From positions 6,589,685-6,653,684 of the forward strand of contig OX459097.1 of assembly GCA_949775045.1 (NCBI GenBank): a DNA stretch of 64,000 nucleotides, read 5' to 3'. This DNA is from Metridium senile. Lineage: Eukaryota; Cnidaria; Anthozoa; Actiniaria; Metridiidae. Below the pieces are notes generated by a model. It did no database searches and had not been told where the DNA came from. It worked only from the letters and a program-made list of their open reading frames with translations. Each line of letters opens with the position of its first letter. Within the stretch, counting starts at the first letter, position 1. This document shows, piece after piece, positions 22,436 through 33,519 of this stretch. The position numbers and the translations under genes are program-made.

Positions 22436-23542
22436 TCGTCAAAGATGGTGCTAGTCTGATGCGCTTGGTTTCACAGAGGAAACGTCCCGTTTCTGGATCC
22501 TGAAAAGCTGCAAAGGGAACCAAATTCAGGGGTCCATCTGGAATAATGACAACTTCATCTTCAGTTAGGTGTTCTTTGACGGGTGTTATCAGTTGTTTAA
22601 AAAGTTCCTTTAATGGTTCTTTAATGTCATTATGTTGTTCAGACTTAAGCGATGTTGATTCTTTCGGGTTTCTTGAGCTGCTCGAGGGCAAGTAGTCACT
22701 GTCAATGATATCCTGCTCTAATGCAATTCTTGGAATACTATTACTTAGCTGTGATTGATCGTCATCTCCTTCACTGTAGCCCTGTGTTCCAAGAGATCTG
22801 TCTTCACAGTTGGATACCATTTGTCTGACATGCATGTATTGATATGCTGAGTCAGCCAGTTGATAGATGTACTCTGTTATGTTTAACTTTGTGTTATTGT
22901 TTTGCTCCATTTCGTTCTTTATATATATCAATGACTGTTGCTGCGTTAGAACCCACAAATGTTCACTGTCCCCTATGATAGAATAGAACAGTAGACAGCT
23001 CTCTTTGGGCAAGAGGTCAGTCAAATCACCTTCATTCAGTGGTTTTCTTGTTAACATATTTCCGGCGAATACTTGTTGTTGCTGCATGTCATACTTGCAA
23101 ACCAGAGTGTCCCCCAAAGCACATGCTCGACCACGCTCACAAACTACAAGTGCTTCTCTTGTACGGTTCGTCTCGATAAGAAGATATGCAAGTTTATGAT
23201 ATGCTTTAACATACGTGTCCACAATTGATATCTTAAATTCGTGCTTTTCTCTGAGATCATCAAACAATTCTTCATAGCCCTCAAGACTCTCTCTCATGTA
23301 TTTTTCTGATGTTTTAATGTTTTGAGCATACTGTACATTGTTGTTACCTATTTTCTTCTTTTTAGCCAATTGGTAATAGAACACTCCGATGTTAGAACGG
23401 CAATGTGCTTCATATTCTTTGTCAGCAGAATAAGTATAAACCTTTAGGGCCTTTTCAGAAACATCAATAGCTTCAGACACCATGCCAAACTGTAAGTAAC
23501 TCTGCCCAAGGTTAATATAACTAGTTCCAATATTGTCACTAT
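22436..23542 (-). pseudogene. TPR-CHAT copy 2, piece d: last TPRs, linker and start of CHAT (truncated)
   Basis: An open frame of more than 355 codons runs from SDNIGTSYINLGQSYLQFG through [16 protein letters not shown] and the acidic/Ser linker into the CHAT N-terminal part ([34 protein letters not shown]). It then enters MITE-adjacent sequence and stops at 22416. The segment with the catalytic His and Cys is absent. The upstream end joins the TTAA of the element at 23547; before it, the frame continues in piece c (24562-25258). Confidence 0.85.
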
Positions 23543-23546
23543 TTTT

Positions 23547-24557
23547 AAGGATATACAGGACACTATCGGGACGTTTTTTTAAAACGCTCTTAACGCATTT
23601 AGTTTACATCAATTTCCCTACAAAGTATACATTTCCTGAAAGCTCAAATGATAAAGATTACATATTTAGTTGAAGTTTTAAATAAAACGTATTAGTTTTG
23701 GATAAATCGGGCATATAGTAAGAGAGTGTTGTCTTAGCGCGATATGTTTATTTGCAGAAGTGTTAATGTGAACGGTTCAAATTTTTTGACCTTATTATTG
23801 TACATATATTGAACTATCAAAGTGTGCCTGCGATTTGTCTTTTGGCGCTTCGTTAATTTTTTATTGAATTTTTAAGTTCAACCTACATATTTTTCAGTGC
23901 ATTATTTAGTAAATGGCTAATATCTGCCGAAAGAAAACGAAAAAGAACAAACGCAGGCACAATTTGAAACTTGAGATATGTTTGAGTCATTATAACGATT
24001 TTAATTGGTCGAAAAATCTCTGCAAATTAACCTTTTAAAGTTGTACATTTTATCAAATTCTACTACTGAGAAATTTGTAGTTTTGTTTTAATAGGATTAA
24101 AAGATTATTTACTCGATGTTGACAAGTTTTAGGCTTTGTAAGTCAATATGCGTCACGTAAGAAATGTGATCCTTGACTGATCGTAACATGACTAAGATGA
24201 TCTAGAACTCTAAAAACTCTAAGAACTAGTAGAATGATGAATTATCAAAATAAATATCAAAAACTTTGTATGCTGTTGCAGTTTAGTTTGGTTTTAGCTT
24301 ACTCTGTTCAGTTTGTTTTCGCTGTAACAACATGATACCATGTGGTCGTGACCTCTAAGATAACAAATTTTGACAGCTCCTGTCAATATTCCAACGCATT
24401 CATTAGACTATCAAAAATGCTTTTTCATTTATATCTTCTTTGCAAAAAATATTTTTGAACTCAATTTTTTATAAGGTTGTGGATTTCAATCTGTTGTTTG
24501 ATTTAGTTTGTTTTTGAAAAAACGTGTACTTTGAGGTGAATTGTGTCCTGTATATCC
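23547..24557. mobile_element. TTAA-flanked TIR element inside copy 2
   Basis: The termini GGATATACAGGACAC and GTGTCCTGTATATCC are exact inverted repeats, flanked by TTAA at 23543-23546 and 24558-24561. Paralogous TPR-CHAT genes read across the site once (CACTATTTTTAAACTTTAACG at 35867), so it is a clean insertion into coding sequence. TTAA duplication is typical of piggyBac-type transposition. No transposase is visible in its 1,011 bp. Confidence 0.85.
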
Positions 24558-24561
24558 TTAA

Positions 24562-25258
24562 CCTTTAATGCTAAATGTAAAGCTTTCTTGTGATATGTAA
24601 TGGCCTTGGGTAAATTTCCGTTCTTACCGAAACATCCGCCCAACTGCTCAAAATACCTCTTTTCTCCAAGCTTGTCTCCAGATATAACGGCAAGAATAAT
24701 GGATTTCCATCGGCATTCACTTGCTAAGTCAAACTTGTTTAGTTTGGAGTGTACACTTGAAAGGTTTTGATAAGCAGCTACTTCACGGAATATTATACCT
24801 GATTCTTTAGCTATATCAAGGGACTGTTGAAAATACTCGATAGCTTCTTGATATTTCCCAACACTCTCATAAATTAAACCGAGATTGCCGTATATAACAC
24901 AATCGGCGTTCTTACAACCCAGCTCAGACATCTGATTTATACCGGTTTTGTAATATCTGATTGCGTCATAGCGTTTGCCTAATAGCATTGAATCTGTCCC
25001 TAGGTTATTATATGCTCTCGCCTCTGAGTTTTTGTCACGTGTTTGTATTGCGAAGTCTAACTGTTTTTTATGATACTCCAAGGCTTCTTTGACTTCTCCT
25101 TTTTCTCGAAGTGCATCTCCGATTGCTCCATATGCATAGCCTTCTAGATCTGTATTACAATCACCTGTTTCTTTAGCAATTGCGAGACTTTTCTTACCGT
25201 ATCTTATTGCCTTATCATAATCATGATCCTGCGTATAACAGATCAACAGATAAACCAA
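24562..25258 (-). pseudogene. TPR-CHAT copy 2, piece c: middle TPRs
   Basis: Codons from ICYTQDHDYDKAIRYGKKSL through ALREKGEVKEALEYHKK and KFDLASECRWKSII to KKALHLALKVKD match residues of about 210-435 of copies 3 and 4 with no stop or shift. Unlike copy 1 it retains the SGDKLGE segment. The open frame runs on to 24503 inside the TTAA element, adding foreign residues. The apparent first codon (25258) is TTG, and upstream lies the tail of a LINE. Confidence 0.85.
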
Positions 25259-25283
25259 AAGATGCTACGGCCTCGGCCTTTCT

Positions 25284-27186
25284 ATAATAATAATAATAAT
25301 ACTTTATTTATATAGCGTAAATTCCTAAAGTCCAAATACGCTTAACAATGTTATAATAATAAGTAAACTAAATACAGACAAAAAGTAAAAACTAAAACGA
25401 TCATAAAAAATAGTGACTACAAATTAAGAAAAGCTAAATATAAATAATATAGAAAATAAATTAATTTATAACGTAGGCCTGTCTGAAAAGGTGCGTTTTA
25501 AGCCTTTTCTTGAAAATACTAATGGAGCTACTACTTCTTATATCAAAAGGAATGCCATTCCAGAGCCTGGGGGCACATACTGAAAAGGCACGTGAACCAT
25601 ACGTTTTAAGATTGTTTATAATATAGCTTAGATAGTACGTAAGCTCTGATTGGTTGATTCACTCAAAAAAGCTATGCTCTATTTCACCGATAGAGACATG
25701 GTGTTTGATTGACAGCTCACAATTTTAATAAGACTATTTCTGTAAGCTACTACATTTACTAAAAACGGTTTTTAAAATGTAAAAAGACTTTCCATCTTAT
25801 GACCTTTCTGTTAACCTATAAAACCCTAAAGCCTACGGTGCAATGACATGCAAACGCGACAAAAATCATAGACATAGTTTTGAAAATACGCCGCCTTTAG
25901 ACAAACTGTAAAGTTGGAAGTCAAACGTTGAATTTGATCAAAGCAAACCAAAAAAAAAAAAAGGAAAACAGCGTTTCAAAGTGGCAATAATTTTTACTTC
26001 AGTTTATCCTTAAAATATGAAGATAATTTTTAAGATAATTTCATAGTGAAGAAGTGAGATATTTTTGCAATTGAACTGATAAATCTTGAACAAATAAGAT
26101 GTTGAATTTATCGACGGCAAAATATTATATTTTGTTTTATAAAAACAAACAAACACACAATCAAGTACAGAATTATAAATGTGTTTTCTTGTTTTTTTAT
26201 TCTTATAAATAAACCACGTTTGAAAACATGCAATGTGAACAAAGACAAAAAGGCAGATTTACAATTATCTTTCAATTGTCTCGTCAAAATGAAAACAGAA
26301 ACTGATCAACTTTAAACCTGCAAACGTTTGATTAAAAGTAAATAAATACATACTTTCAGCAGCCTAAGCAATCTTTTAGATGTGGTCTTTGTTCCTTTTT
26401 AACTTGAAAACGTTGTACACAACAAGCTTGTCTTGTTCAAACTGGTTTTTTTCTCAGTACTCTCAGTGAATAAATTACTGTCAGTCGGCTCGGCTTTCAC
26501 CACTCAAATAAAGTTCAAATTCGCTTGAATTGCTGTAGATATGTCAGTCTCATGCAAGAGTTCAACTAAAGGTTTTTGTTTTTAGGTACAGAAGTCAGCC
26601 AAAGCTATATTTTAACGGTTTTTTGAGTAAAATTCCTTCTTTTTAGCTAGCAAAAACAACCCGGGAAGAAAGTGAACAGCACCTTGGTCCCTTTTGGTCA
26701 AGATTGCTCAATAGTACACTGATTGTGATTGGTTCATTGGGCACTGGTGTTAGTTTTGAGAATTACAATTTTAATCAGCAAATAAAACTACGTTTTTACG
26801 GGAAAACCTGCATTGCTATATTATAAAAGCAATAGAAGCCAGTTCCTATGACTCTACCAGTGAAATAGAGCACTTGGGATGTTGTTAGAAACACTCGAAA
26901 AAGTTATAAAATCACTCGCTTTCAGCTCGTGATTTTATAACTTTTCTCGTGTTTCTCCCAACATCCCGCGTGCTCTATTTCACCGGTAGAGTCATAGGAA
27001 CTTGCTTCTATTGCTTAAATAAAGGCTCAGTTAATAAGAGCTTAGATGAAGATCTTAAATTACGACGGGGAACATAGGGTTCCAACAAAGCTACAAGATA
27101 ATCTGGAGCCATACCATTAAGTACTTTATTATTATGTTAAGAGTAAAATCTTGAAAATTATACGATAATCAACTGGCAACCAGTGT
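25284..27186 (-). mobile_element. 5'-truncated LINE (CR1/L2-like) inserted in copy 2, itself interrupted
   Basis: The minus strand from 27186 reads WLPVDYRIIFKILLLT, then after a gap KTYGSRAFSVCAPRLWNGIP and ISIFKKRLKTHLFRQAYV (25621-25480), the standard RT C-terminus. A 3'UTR follows and ends CGCTATATAAATAAAG plus (TAT)n at 25284-25311. Stops break the coding part. A 1.4-kb element (about 25622-27018) splits it. Confidence 0.8.
25622..27018. mobile_element. Element nested in the LINE, ending in a 97-bp-arm hairpin
   Basis: It separates two adjoining parts of one LINE frame (LLTEPLF and NNLKTYGSRAF). At its right side 26822-26920 and 26922-27018 are inverted copies (AAGCAATAGAAGC outermost, GAGCACTTGGGATG within). 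The hairpin resembles the one at 38998-39164 (both have AGCACTTGGG and ACACTCGA). No terminal repeat joins both outer ends, so it could be two insertions. Confidence 0.55.
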
Positions 27187-27507
27187 AATTCCATCAAAAT
27201 ATCTATCTCCTACTTGTTTAGTGTATTTAAGATTTTGCTCATGATAATCTATAGCCTCCTTTACTCTACCCAACTGTACAAGTGCATCACCCAATACTGC
27301 ATATGTTGCATGTTTTTCTCCTATGCTGCCAAATGTTTTAGCAATTTCTAGAGCACGCTCAGCATAATCCAAAGCCTCCCGGTATATCATTAGTATACAC
27401 TGTAGCTTTGACAGACTAATATAGCATCCCCATTCCAGTTTCCACTTCCCAGTCTGTTTAGCAATGACGAAAGCTTTGTCAAGATATTCTTTAGCATCCT
27501 GATATCT
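27187..27507 (-). pseudogene. TPR-CHAT copy 2, piece b: TPRs 3-5
   Basis: The open frame starts [20 protein letters not shown], continues in frame through SLSKLQCILMIYREALDYAERAL and [14 protein letters not shown], and ends GDRYFDGI at the LINE junction. It corresponds to residues of about 100-205 of intact copies. No internal stop is present, although insertions bound it on both sides. Confidence 0.8.
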
Positions 27508-28924
27508 GTTAATAATAATAATAATAAAACTTTATTAGAAGCATTCCACAAAGTCTCAATGCTTTTACAATCTAAAAAATAACGTAAATTAACTAATGAA
27601 TCATAAAATAAATATATATGCACTAGAATAAAAATGTTAGTATATAGACAATAAAAATAGAATAATATAATATAGTTATGGGAAGAATAAGATAAACACT
27701 ACTAACGGACTAGATCTAAAATCAAAGATTAAAAAGAAATGTTTTTAGTTTAGATTTAAAAATATTAAGAGAGTCAATTATTCTAATGTCATCTGGTAAA
27801 GAGTTCCATAATCGGGCAGATGCCACGGAAAATGCTCTATCCCCGTATGTTTTTGTATTGGTTTTTGGAATTTGTAATAGGTTTCGTCCAGCTGACCTTA
27901 ATGTGCGTGTTGGTGTATATACATTAATAATATCATTTACATAGATAGGCGCCTGGCCATGGAGAGCTTTAAAAGTAATTAACAAAATCTTAAAATTTAT
28001 TCTATTTCTAACATTAAGCCAATGAAGGTTGCGAAGAATTGGTGTTATATGTTCATATTTGTTACTTCTACTAACGAGTCTTGCTGCTGCATTCTGGATG
28101 CGTTGTAGTTTATCAAGTTGTGTAGCGGGAAGACCATAAAGTACACTATTACAGCTGTCCAACTTTGATGTGATGAAAGCGTGAACAAGTTTTTCGCAAT
28201 CATTGTTGTTAAGATATTTGCGAATTTTCCCTATCTTACGCAACGAGTACCATGCAGATTTGCAAACAGTGTTAATGTGTTCTGACATTGTCAAGCAGCT
28301 ATCCATAGTGACGCCAAGGTTGCGGGCACTAGGTGAAGACAAAATAAAAGAGTCATCAACATTGATTCCGCAGGGTCCTGCACATTGGCTAGAAACGTGT
28401 CTTGACTGAAAATGTAGTACTTCAGTCTTACTAGGATTGCATGTAAGACCATTCTTAGTGCACCAAATGATGATGTCCTTGACACACACTTCAAGTTTAG
28501 GCAACTCTGTGGCACGATCTTGATGGGGGCTAAAAGATATGTAAATCTGTGTGTCGTCGGCGTACATCATACAGTCAATGCCGTGTGAAACAATCACATC
28601 CTCCAAAGGAGCAAAAAAGAGAGAAAACAATAACGGGCCAAGGACGGATCCTTGTGGAACTCCAAATTGTAAGGTCATATCAGAGGACCAGACGTCTTTT
28701 ACCAGAACCTTCTGTGTTCGTCCGACAAGATACGAGTGAAACCACTTTAGCACAGTTCCTTTGATACCATAACGGTGTTGAAGCCTTTCAAGTAGAACTG
28801 AATGGTCAATTGTGTCGAAGGCCGCTGATAGGTCTAGTAGCACTAAATAAGTATCTTGATGTCTGTCAATAGCTAGTAGGATATCATTAAAAACCCGAAC
28901 AAGGGCGGTCTCAGGAAAATAAAT
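27508..28924 (-). mobile_element. 5'-truncated LINE with RT catalytic motifs, inserted in copy 2
   Basis: Residues of the RT frame show motif A (LVLLDLSAAFDTIDH), motif B (GVPQGSVLGPLLFS), motif C (MMYADDTQIYIS) and the C-terminal LHWLNVRNRINFKILL and RLWNSLPDDIR blocks, typical of CR1/L2-like LINEs. The endonuclease and RT fingers are missing. The 3' tail is (ATT)n at 27511-27527. The only visible target repeat is GTT on both sides. It is undamaged enough to stay in one open frame with the TPR codons upstream. Confidence 0.9.
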
Positions 28925-29224
28925 GTTGAGGAAAATAATACTGGCACCAAGCCCCCAGCAAACTTCTCCCTCCAATTGTTTTCCCACTTTATTGTTGACA
29001 ATGATAGACAAACTTTGTTCATAATTCATAACTGCTTCGGAGTACTTATTCAGCATTCGATAACATTCACCCAAGATGCAATTAAGTATTGCAATCATTT
29101 CCTGGTCACCTTTCTCTTGACACAAAGTAAGACTGTTCTTGTAACAATCAATGGCTTCCGTATACTTTCCTGATGACATACACAGGTCACCAAGCTTACA
29201 GCCCAACAAAGCTATTCCCTCCAT
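27722..29224 (-). CDS. TPR-CHAT copy 2, piece a, fused in frame to LINE reverse transcriptase
   Basis: An ATG in the family's normal context ([12 protein letters not shown]) opens a 500-codon frame. The first 100 codons are TPR repeats 1-2 (KYTEAIDCYKNSL, KYSEAVMNYEQSL, ending GLGASIIFLN). From about codon 101 the sequence is LINE reverse transcriptase (palm and thumb, YADD present) through to the LINE's own stop. The junction at 28924/28925 keeps frame by chance of insertion. The conserved 5' flank is in place, so a TPR-RT fusion protein could be made, but function is unlikely because the RT lacks its fingers. For the host gene this is a disrupting insertion. Confidence 0.7.
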   Translation of the reverse strand: MEGIALLGCKLGDLCMSSGKYTEAIDCYKNSLTLCQEKGDQEMIAILNCILGECYRMLNKYSEAVMNYEQSLSIIVNNKVGKQLEGEVCWGLGASIIFLNIYFPETALVRVFNDILLAIDRHQDTYLVLLDLSAAFDTIDHSVLLERLQHRYGIKGTVLKWFHSYLVGRTQKVLVKDVWSSDMTLQFGVPQGSVLGPLLFSLFFAPLEDVIVSHGIDCMMYADDTQIYISFSPHQDRATELPKLEVCVKDIIIWCTKNGLTCNPSKTEVLHFQSRHVSSQCAGPCGINVDDSFILSSPSARNLGVTMDSCLTMSEHINTVCKSAWYSLRKIGKIRKYLNNNDCEKLVHAFITSKLDSCNSVLYGLPATQLDKLQRIQNAAARLVSRSNKYEHITPILRNLHWLNVRNRINFKILLITFKALHGQAPIYVNDIINVYTPTRTLRSAGRNLLQIPKTNTKTYGDRAFSVASARLWNSLPDDIRIIDSLNIFKSKLKTFLFNL

Positions 29225-29535
29225 ACTTATTATAACAAAGTATTTTTTTATTAATCCATGTTATGGAGGAGCACTGGGTCTACTGATATCATTATAGCTA
29301 ATATTTTGTTTGGGTAGTGTTCACATTAGTGTTCACCGCTGACCAGTTGTTGTAAGGTGATCGTCATGGATTCAGCTGATTGGTCTTTATATTATATTAC
29401 TCTTTGATCTGTAACATAAATCATCCAGTCAGTATAGATATATAGTATTGATCGTTTCTACTTTCCTGCAAAAGCTAATCTATATTTATTCTAAATTAGG
29501 GTTCCTGTGTTTAATTGTTGGCCAAGAGAAATCGG
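29225..29535 (-). promoter_or_regulatory. Conserved 5' flank of copy 2
   Basis: It is shared with 10620-10845 and with the inverted orphan at 1745-2054, extending to GGGTTCCTGTGTTTAATTG. It is the longest version in the window. A regulatory role is inferred from position and conservation. Confidence 0.5.
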
Positions 29536-29795
29536 ACACGACCGAAGAATTATTGTATTAACACAGGAAGCCCATGATCGTTTTTATTTTTATAGAATAT
29601 TCAATTATTCAAGTATCTAGTATGTTTGTAATCGATGAAAGTATTTTTTTAATAGGCCATTTGCACGATGGCGTCATTTTGCAACCACTACTAGAATTCT
29701 GTACGAATTGTTTTCTTATTCAAATTTGTATTCCCTCTTTTGAATAGGCGAACAATTGACACTAATTATTTAACAGATAAAAGTAGGCCTGGTTA

Positions 29796-31050
29796 CGGTG
29801 GCCCATCAATGTTACGGCCAAACTTACTACAACAAAACTGAAGTTGCGGCATTCCTGTGTAAAATTCAAGATGGCGGCTCGAATCTTTGTTTTATAGAGG
29901 ATACGGATATGAAGAAATTTTCCATATGTTCAGAACGCAACACACGATAAACATGGGTCTAATTAGCACACTGAAAGAAAGATGAAGCAGTACAAACTTC
30001 AATGAAACATTGTGGAGCCAGTCGATTCGCAAGAACTAAGAAACGCTATAATGTCAATTATTCCGCAGTAAAAGCGATGAACTGATAAGCATTGATCTGG
30101 GCGTAGGGAGCCGTGGGACGTAAAAATGTGAAAGAATAAATGAAACATTAAGAACAAGGATGAAAAAGTTGAAAATAAAAATGTGGAATTAAATATATAA
30201 TGTAACGAGTAATGTAAATAGAATGCATGGGAGAGAAAACATTTTAATTATAAAAAATGTTTAAATAATAAATGTAAAGAAATCAGGAACAAACATATAG
30301 AAAAAAAAATTAAAACGACCGGGTAAAAGATGAATGAAGTAATGGAAAAATGAAAAAGAAATTAATTAGGCATAGATGATGGAATATAGAATTATGGGAG
30401 AAAGAAAGAAAGAATTATGTGAATAATAAAACTGAAAGATAATCAAAGAATGCCAGACTAAGAAAAAAAAAAACGATAAGTAGAATAAGTAAATGATAAT
30501 GAAATAAAAGGTATTGATGTGATATCAAGATAAATGTGAAGAGAAGAAAACATTGTATATAAAAATATAATAAACGGAATCAGTAATAAAAAATATGATA
30601 AAAATATAAATAAAAACGAAGAAGAAATATATCGGTAAATGGGTAAAATAGAATGACAAAAATATAATAACAGACACTCATGCAAAAAAATGAACGAAAA
30701 AGTTGAAATGAATCAATTCCCCCTCCCATCCCCTTATTTCATGAGTGTCTGTTATTATATTCTTTTCATTCTATTTTACCCATTTTAAAAACAAGGATGG
30801 CTAGGAGGAATATATGAAAAGGAAATGAGAAAATTGTGGTAATGATATAAATGTGGTGTGAAAAATATAAAGTATGAATAAATAAATGAAATGCAAGGCC
30901 ATGCAGCAATAAAAGATTTGCCGTGAATAATAAAAGATTTGCCGGGAATATATAATAAAAGATTCGCCGGGCATAATAAAAGATTTGCCGTGAATAATAA
31001 AAGATTTGCCGTGAGTAATAAAGTTTTGCCGTGACATTTATGGGCCACCG
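29796..31050. mobile_element. TA-flanked TIR element containing a purine-rich core and minisatellite
   Basis: CGGTGGCCCATCAATGT at the left and ACATTTATGGGCCACCG at the right are inverted repeats with one mismatch, flanked by TA (29794-29795 and 31051-31052). Homology of the ends extends to AAACTT. The core 30120-30720 is strongly purine-rich on the plus strand. Inverted arms of 43 bp lie at 30640-30682 and 30740-30782. No transposase is seen. Confidence 0.7.
30907..31034. repeat. 21-bp minisatellite
   Basis: AATAAAAGATTTGCCGTG recurs about six times at a period near 21 bp. As the period is a multiple of three, long open frames appear in all three minus-strand frames; these are not genes. 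Confidence 0.8.
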
Positions 31051-33129
31051 TACCTGGTACTGGTAGAAGACCAACCTTCAAGTTCCTTGAGCCACTCGTG
31101 TACATTTGAAAACATTTCCTGCACTTTTCACACAAAATTAACTTGTCAAATTTGACTGATGCGTATGACCTTACTGCTTTGGATGTCAACTAAAAATCCG
31201 ATAGCTGGTTGGTATGATTTGCTAAGATCTTTTTTCCATTTCTATTTCTTGTTTTGAAGATGGCGTGTTGATATATTTTTCTTTAATTTCTTGTTCCGTA
31301 AGTTGCATAAAATAACTTCAAGTCCTCTTCATGTGAAAGATTGTATATTTGTCTTTGTACTGGGTCTGATTTTTGAGCATCAATCGTCGTTTTAGGCGAT
31401 TATTATTTTTTCATCAAAACATGATAAAGTTGTCATCGATGCGAACAAATTGCAAAGCGGCCAATTTGAAGGCCACGCTGGTCCAGAGGCCAGTATGACG
31501 TCAAAAAAAGATTGGATAAAACCTCCTACAATAAATAACAGTGAACACGGCCGAATAAGAATTATATACTAGCAATTTCTGTCGAAAGTGAAATGCTGCG
31601 AGTTGCTATCAGTATGGTTAAAAAGATTGTTTTCAAATATGGCCATAGCAGTTTAGAAACAAAATATGCATTCCTCATATTGTGAGATTTTGAAATATTG
31701 GACTTTGCCCAACTTTGTTCATGCAGTTGACCATCTTTAAAAGCATTAAATTCATTCATATATCCCTGCTGAATAATAATTATTTCATTTTTATCACATT
31801 TTCTTTTCTTAAATTCTCTAGCTCTTTAATTAAGCCTTGTGCTTGTTTCCATTTCAGTTTCTTCAGAATATTTCCTATTACGGTCATTTTTATATTTCTC
31901 TAATCTAATTTGTGTCTTGATTTCAGTTTCTCTAAGTGTTTTTTTGAGTGTTTTTTTTTTCTCTTTCTAGCTTGATTTATGTCTGAATTTCAGTTTCTTA
32001 TGAAATCTTTCTTTTTCTATATTCTCTAGCTTTTTGAAGTCTATTTTGTTTTTGACTTTCACTTTCTTGTAATCTTTTCCTCTTAGTACATGGGTTTTTG
32101 TCTATATTACAGAAATACATCGAGTTTCGAAAATGTCAGTGGAAAATTCAACTGATACAACTTCAATTAATTTACAATTCAATTCAAGTGAGAGAGAGCA
32201 CAAATAATTTTCATAACAAGAGCAGCACCATTTGCATCAGGGATACCAAAACAATAACGTGCATGGGAGGCGAACACATCAATAGAATTATCTATAGACT
32301 TTATCAAAGACATTACATTGCCCTCTAATATTATACATGCATAATTATTGTTACTGAAAGTATTCAACAAGGCTGAATGTAAAGTAAAGTATTGATCCTC
32401 ATTGTCATGACCAACGTGCTCGATCAGGCAGATATGTTAACGACAGTGTTTCTGTAACTGGGATGATTTGTCTTTCAAGGGCATCCAAATACATCTTGTC
32501 ACATCTTAGTAGACTGTACTAGTATTTTATTGATCAACGGGACACAAGTTTGCACAGACAATAGCAGAAAAACTAGAAAAACAACACTGTCTTTCTCTCG
32601 AAAGGTTGCTAAATCTTTTGTGGCCCTGATGAATACTTCCAGCAACGAATTAAGTTTAATTTCACATGAAAACTTTGTAAAAAAAAAGATGACACCTACC
32701 TCACTTAGCTGAATTGTACAAGTAGAAGGCAAAAGAACCAAACAAACCGAGAAAGTGATATGCGTAGAACACATTGACGCGCAATTCAATGATAACTGCC
32801 GCTGATCAATAGTGATACGTATTGCACATACAAAAATCACCTGCACGATATCCATGCAACAGCTATTATAGGCCCAGGCCCACTCGTCAACAGAAACCCC
32901 GCAGCAAAAATCTATGCTAATAATAGCTCTTATCGCAGATGAGCACGTGAGTCAAACAAACCAGCGGTATCGCCATTAGCGTAACATGAAAACGATGCTT
33001 TCGGGCCAAGCTTTGCTTGGCTAGCAAAGAGTTTACTGCAGATCAACACATAATCGCATCGTTTTGATCAATATATTTGATATAGAAAGTTATTTCTGCC
33101 TCCACAACTATGGTCAACCACTTCAGAGT
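31051..33129. other. Intergenic sequence, no gene recognised
   Basis: 31770-32100 is T-rich with several TTTCAGTTTCT-like words. Open frames up to 118 codons (32499-32855) have no family resemblance that I recognise. No RNA gene was seen. Confidence 0.45.
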
Positions 33130-33290
33130 CTTTGGATGCATGAAATGAAGTTCTAACGTAGAATAGAGTGGTTTGTCATGGCATTTACTACAGTTATCAA
33201 ACAAGAAGTCAAAAATGTTGTCTTCACTTTACTGTTGTTTGGAGCTTTATAGCCCTTCGTCAGAGTAAAAGAGTTTGTCTAAGTGAGATA
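33130..33290 (-). mobile_element. Penelope-like 3' end remnant with hammerhead-like core (degenerate)
   Basis: The minus strand reads CTCTGACGAAGGGCTATAAA then GCTCCAAACAACAG. This fits the CUGANGA...GAAA order of hammerhead motifs carried by Penelope-like elements, but GAAA has become CAAA. No coding part remains. Confidence 0.45.
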
Positions 33291-33519
33291 CTAAGTATAA
33301 ATATGAATCGTGAAAATTAACTTACCTATTAAAACGTGATATCAAATGTAAGAGGAATTTTTATAAGCCTAGCTTAAAGTCATGGAATGTTTATAGATCA
33401 ACTTTCACTTTCAATAACCAAGAAAGACGAGATATGAAAGGGAGGAGAAGGATGGGAGATGATTTTGTTTGTTATGTTGGCCCAGCTAAAACGAATACAC
33501 ATCAAACTAAAGTAAAGTT

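Noticed and set aside
30785..31189. 134-codon minus-strand frame
   Set aside because: Made by a 21-bp tandem repeat open in several frames and lying in a transposable element.
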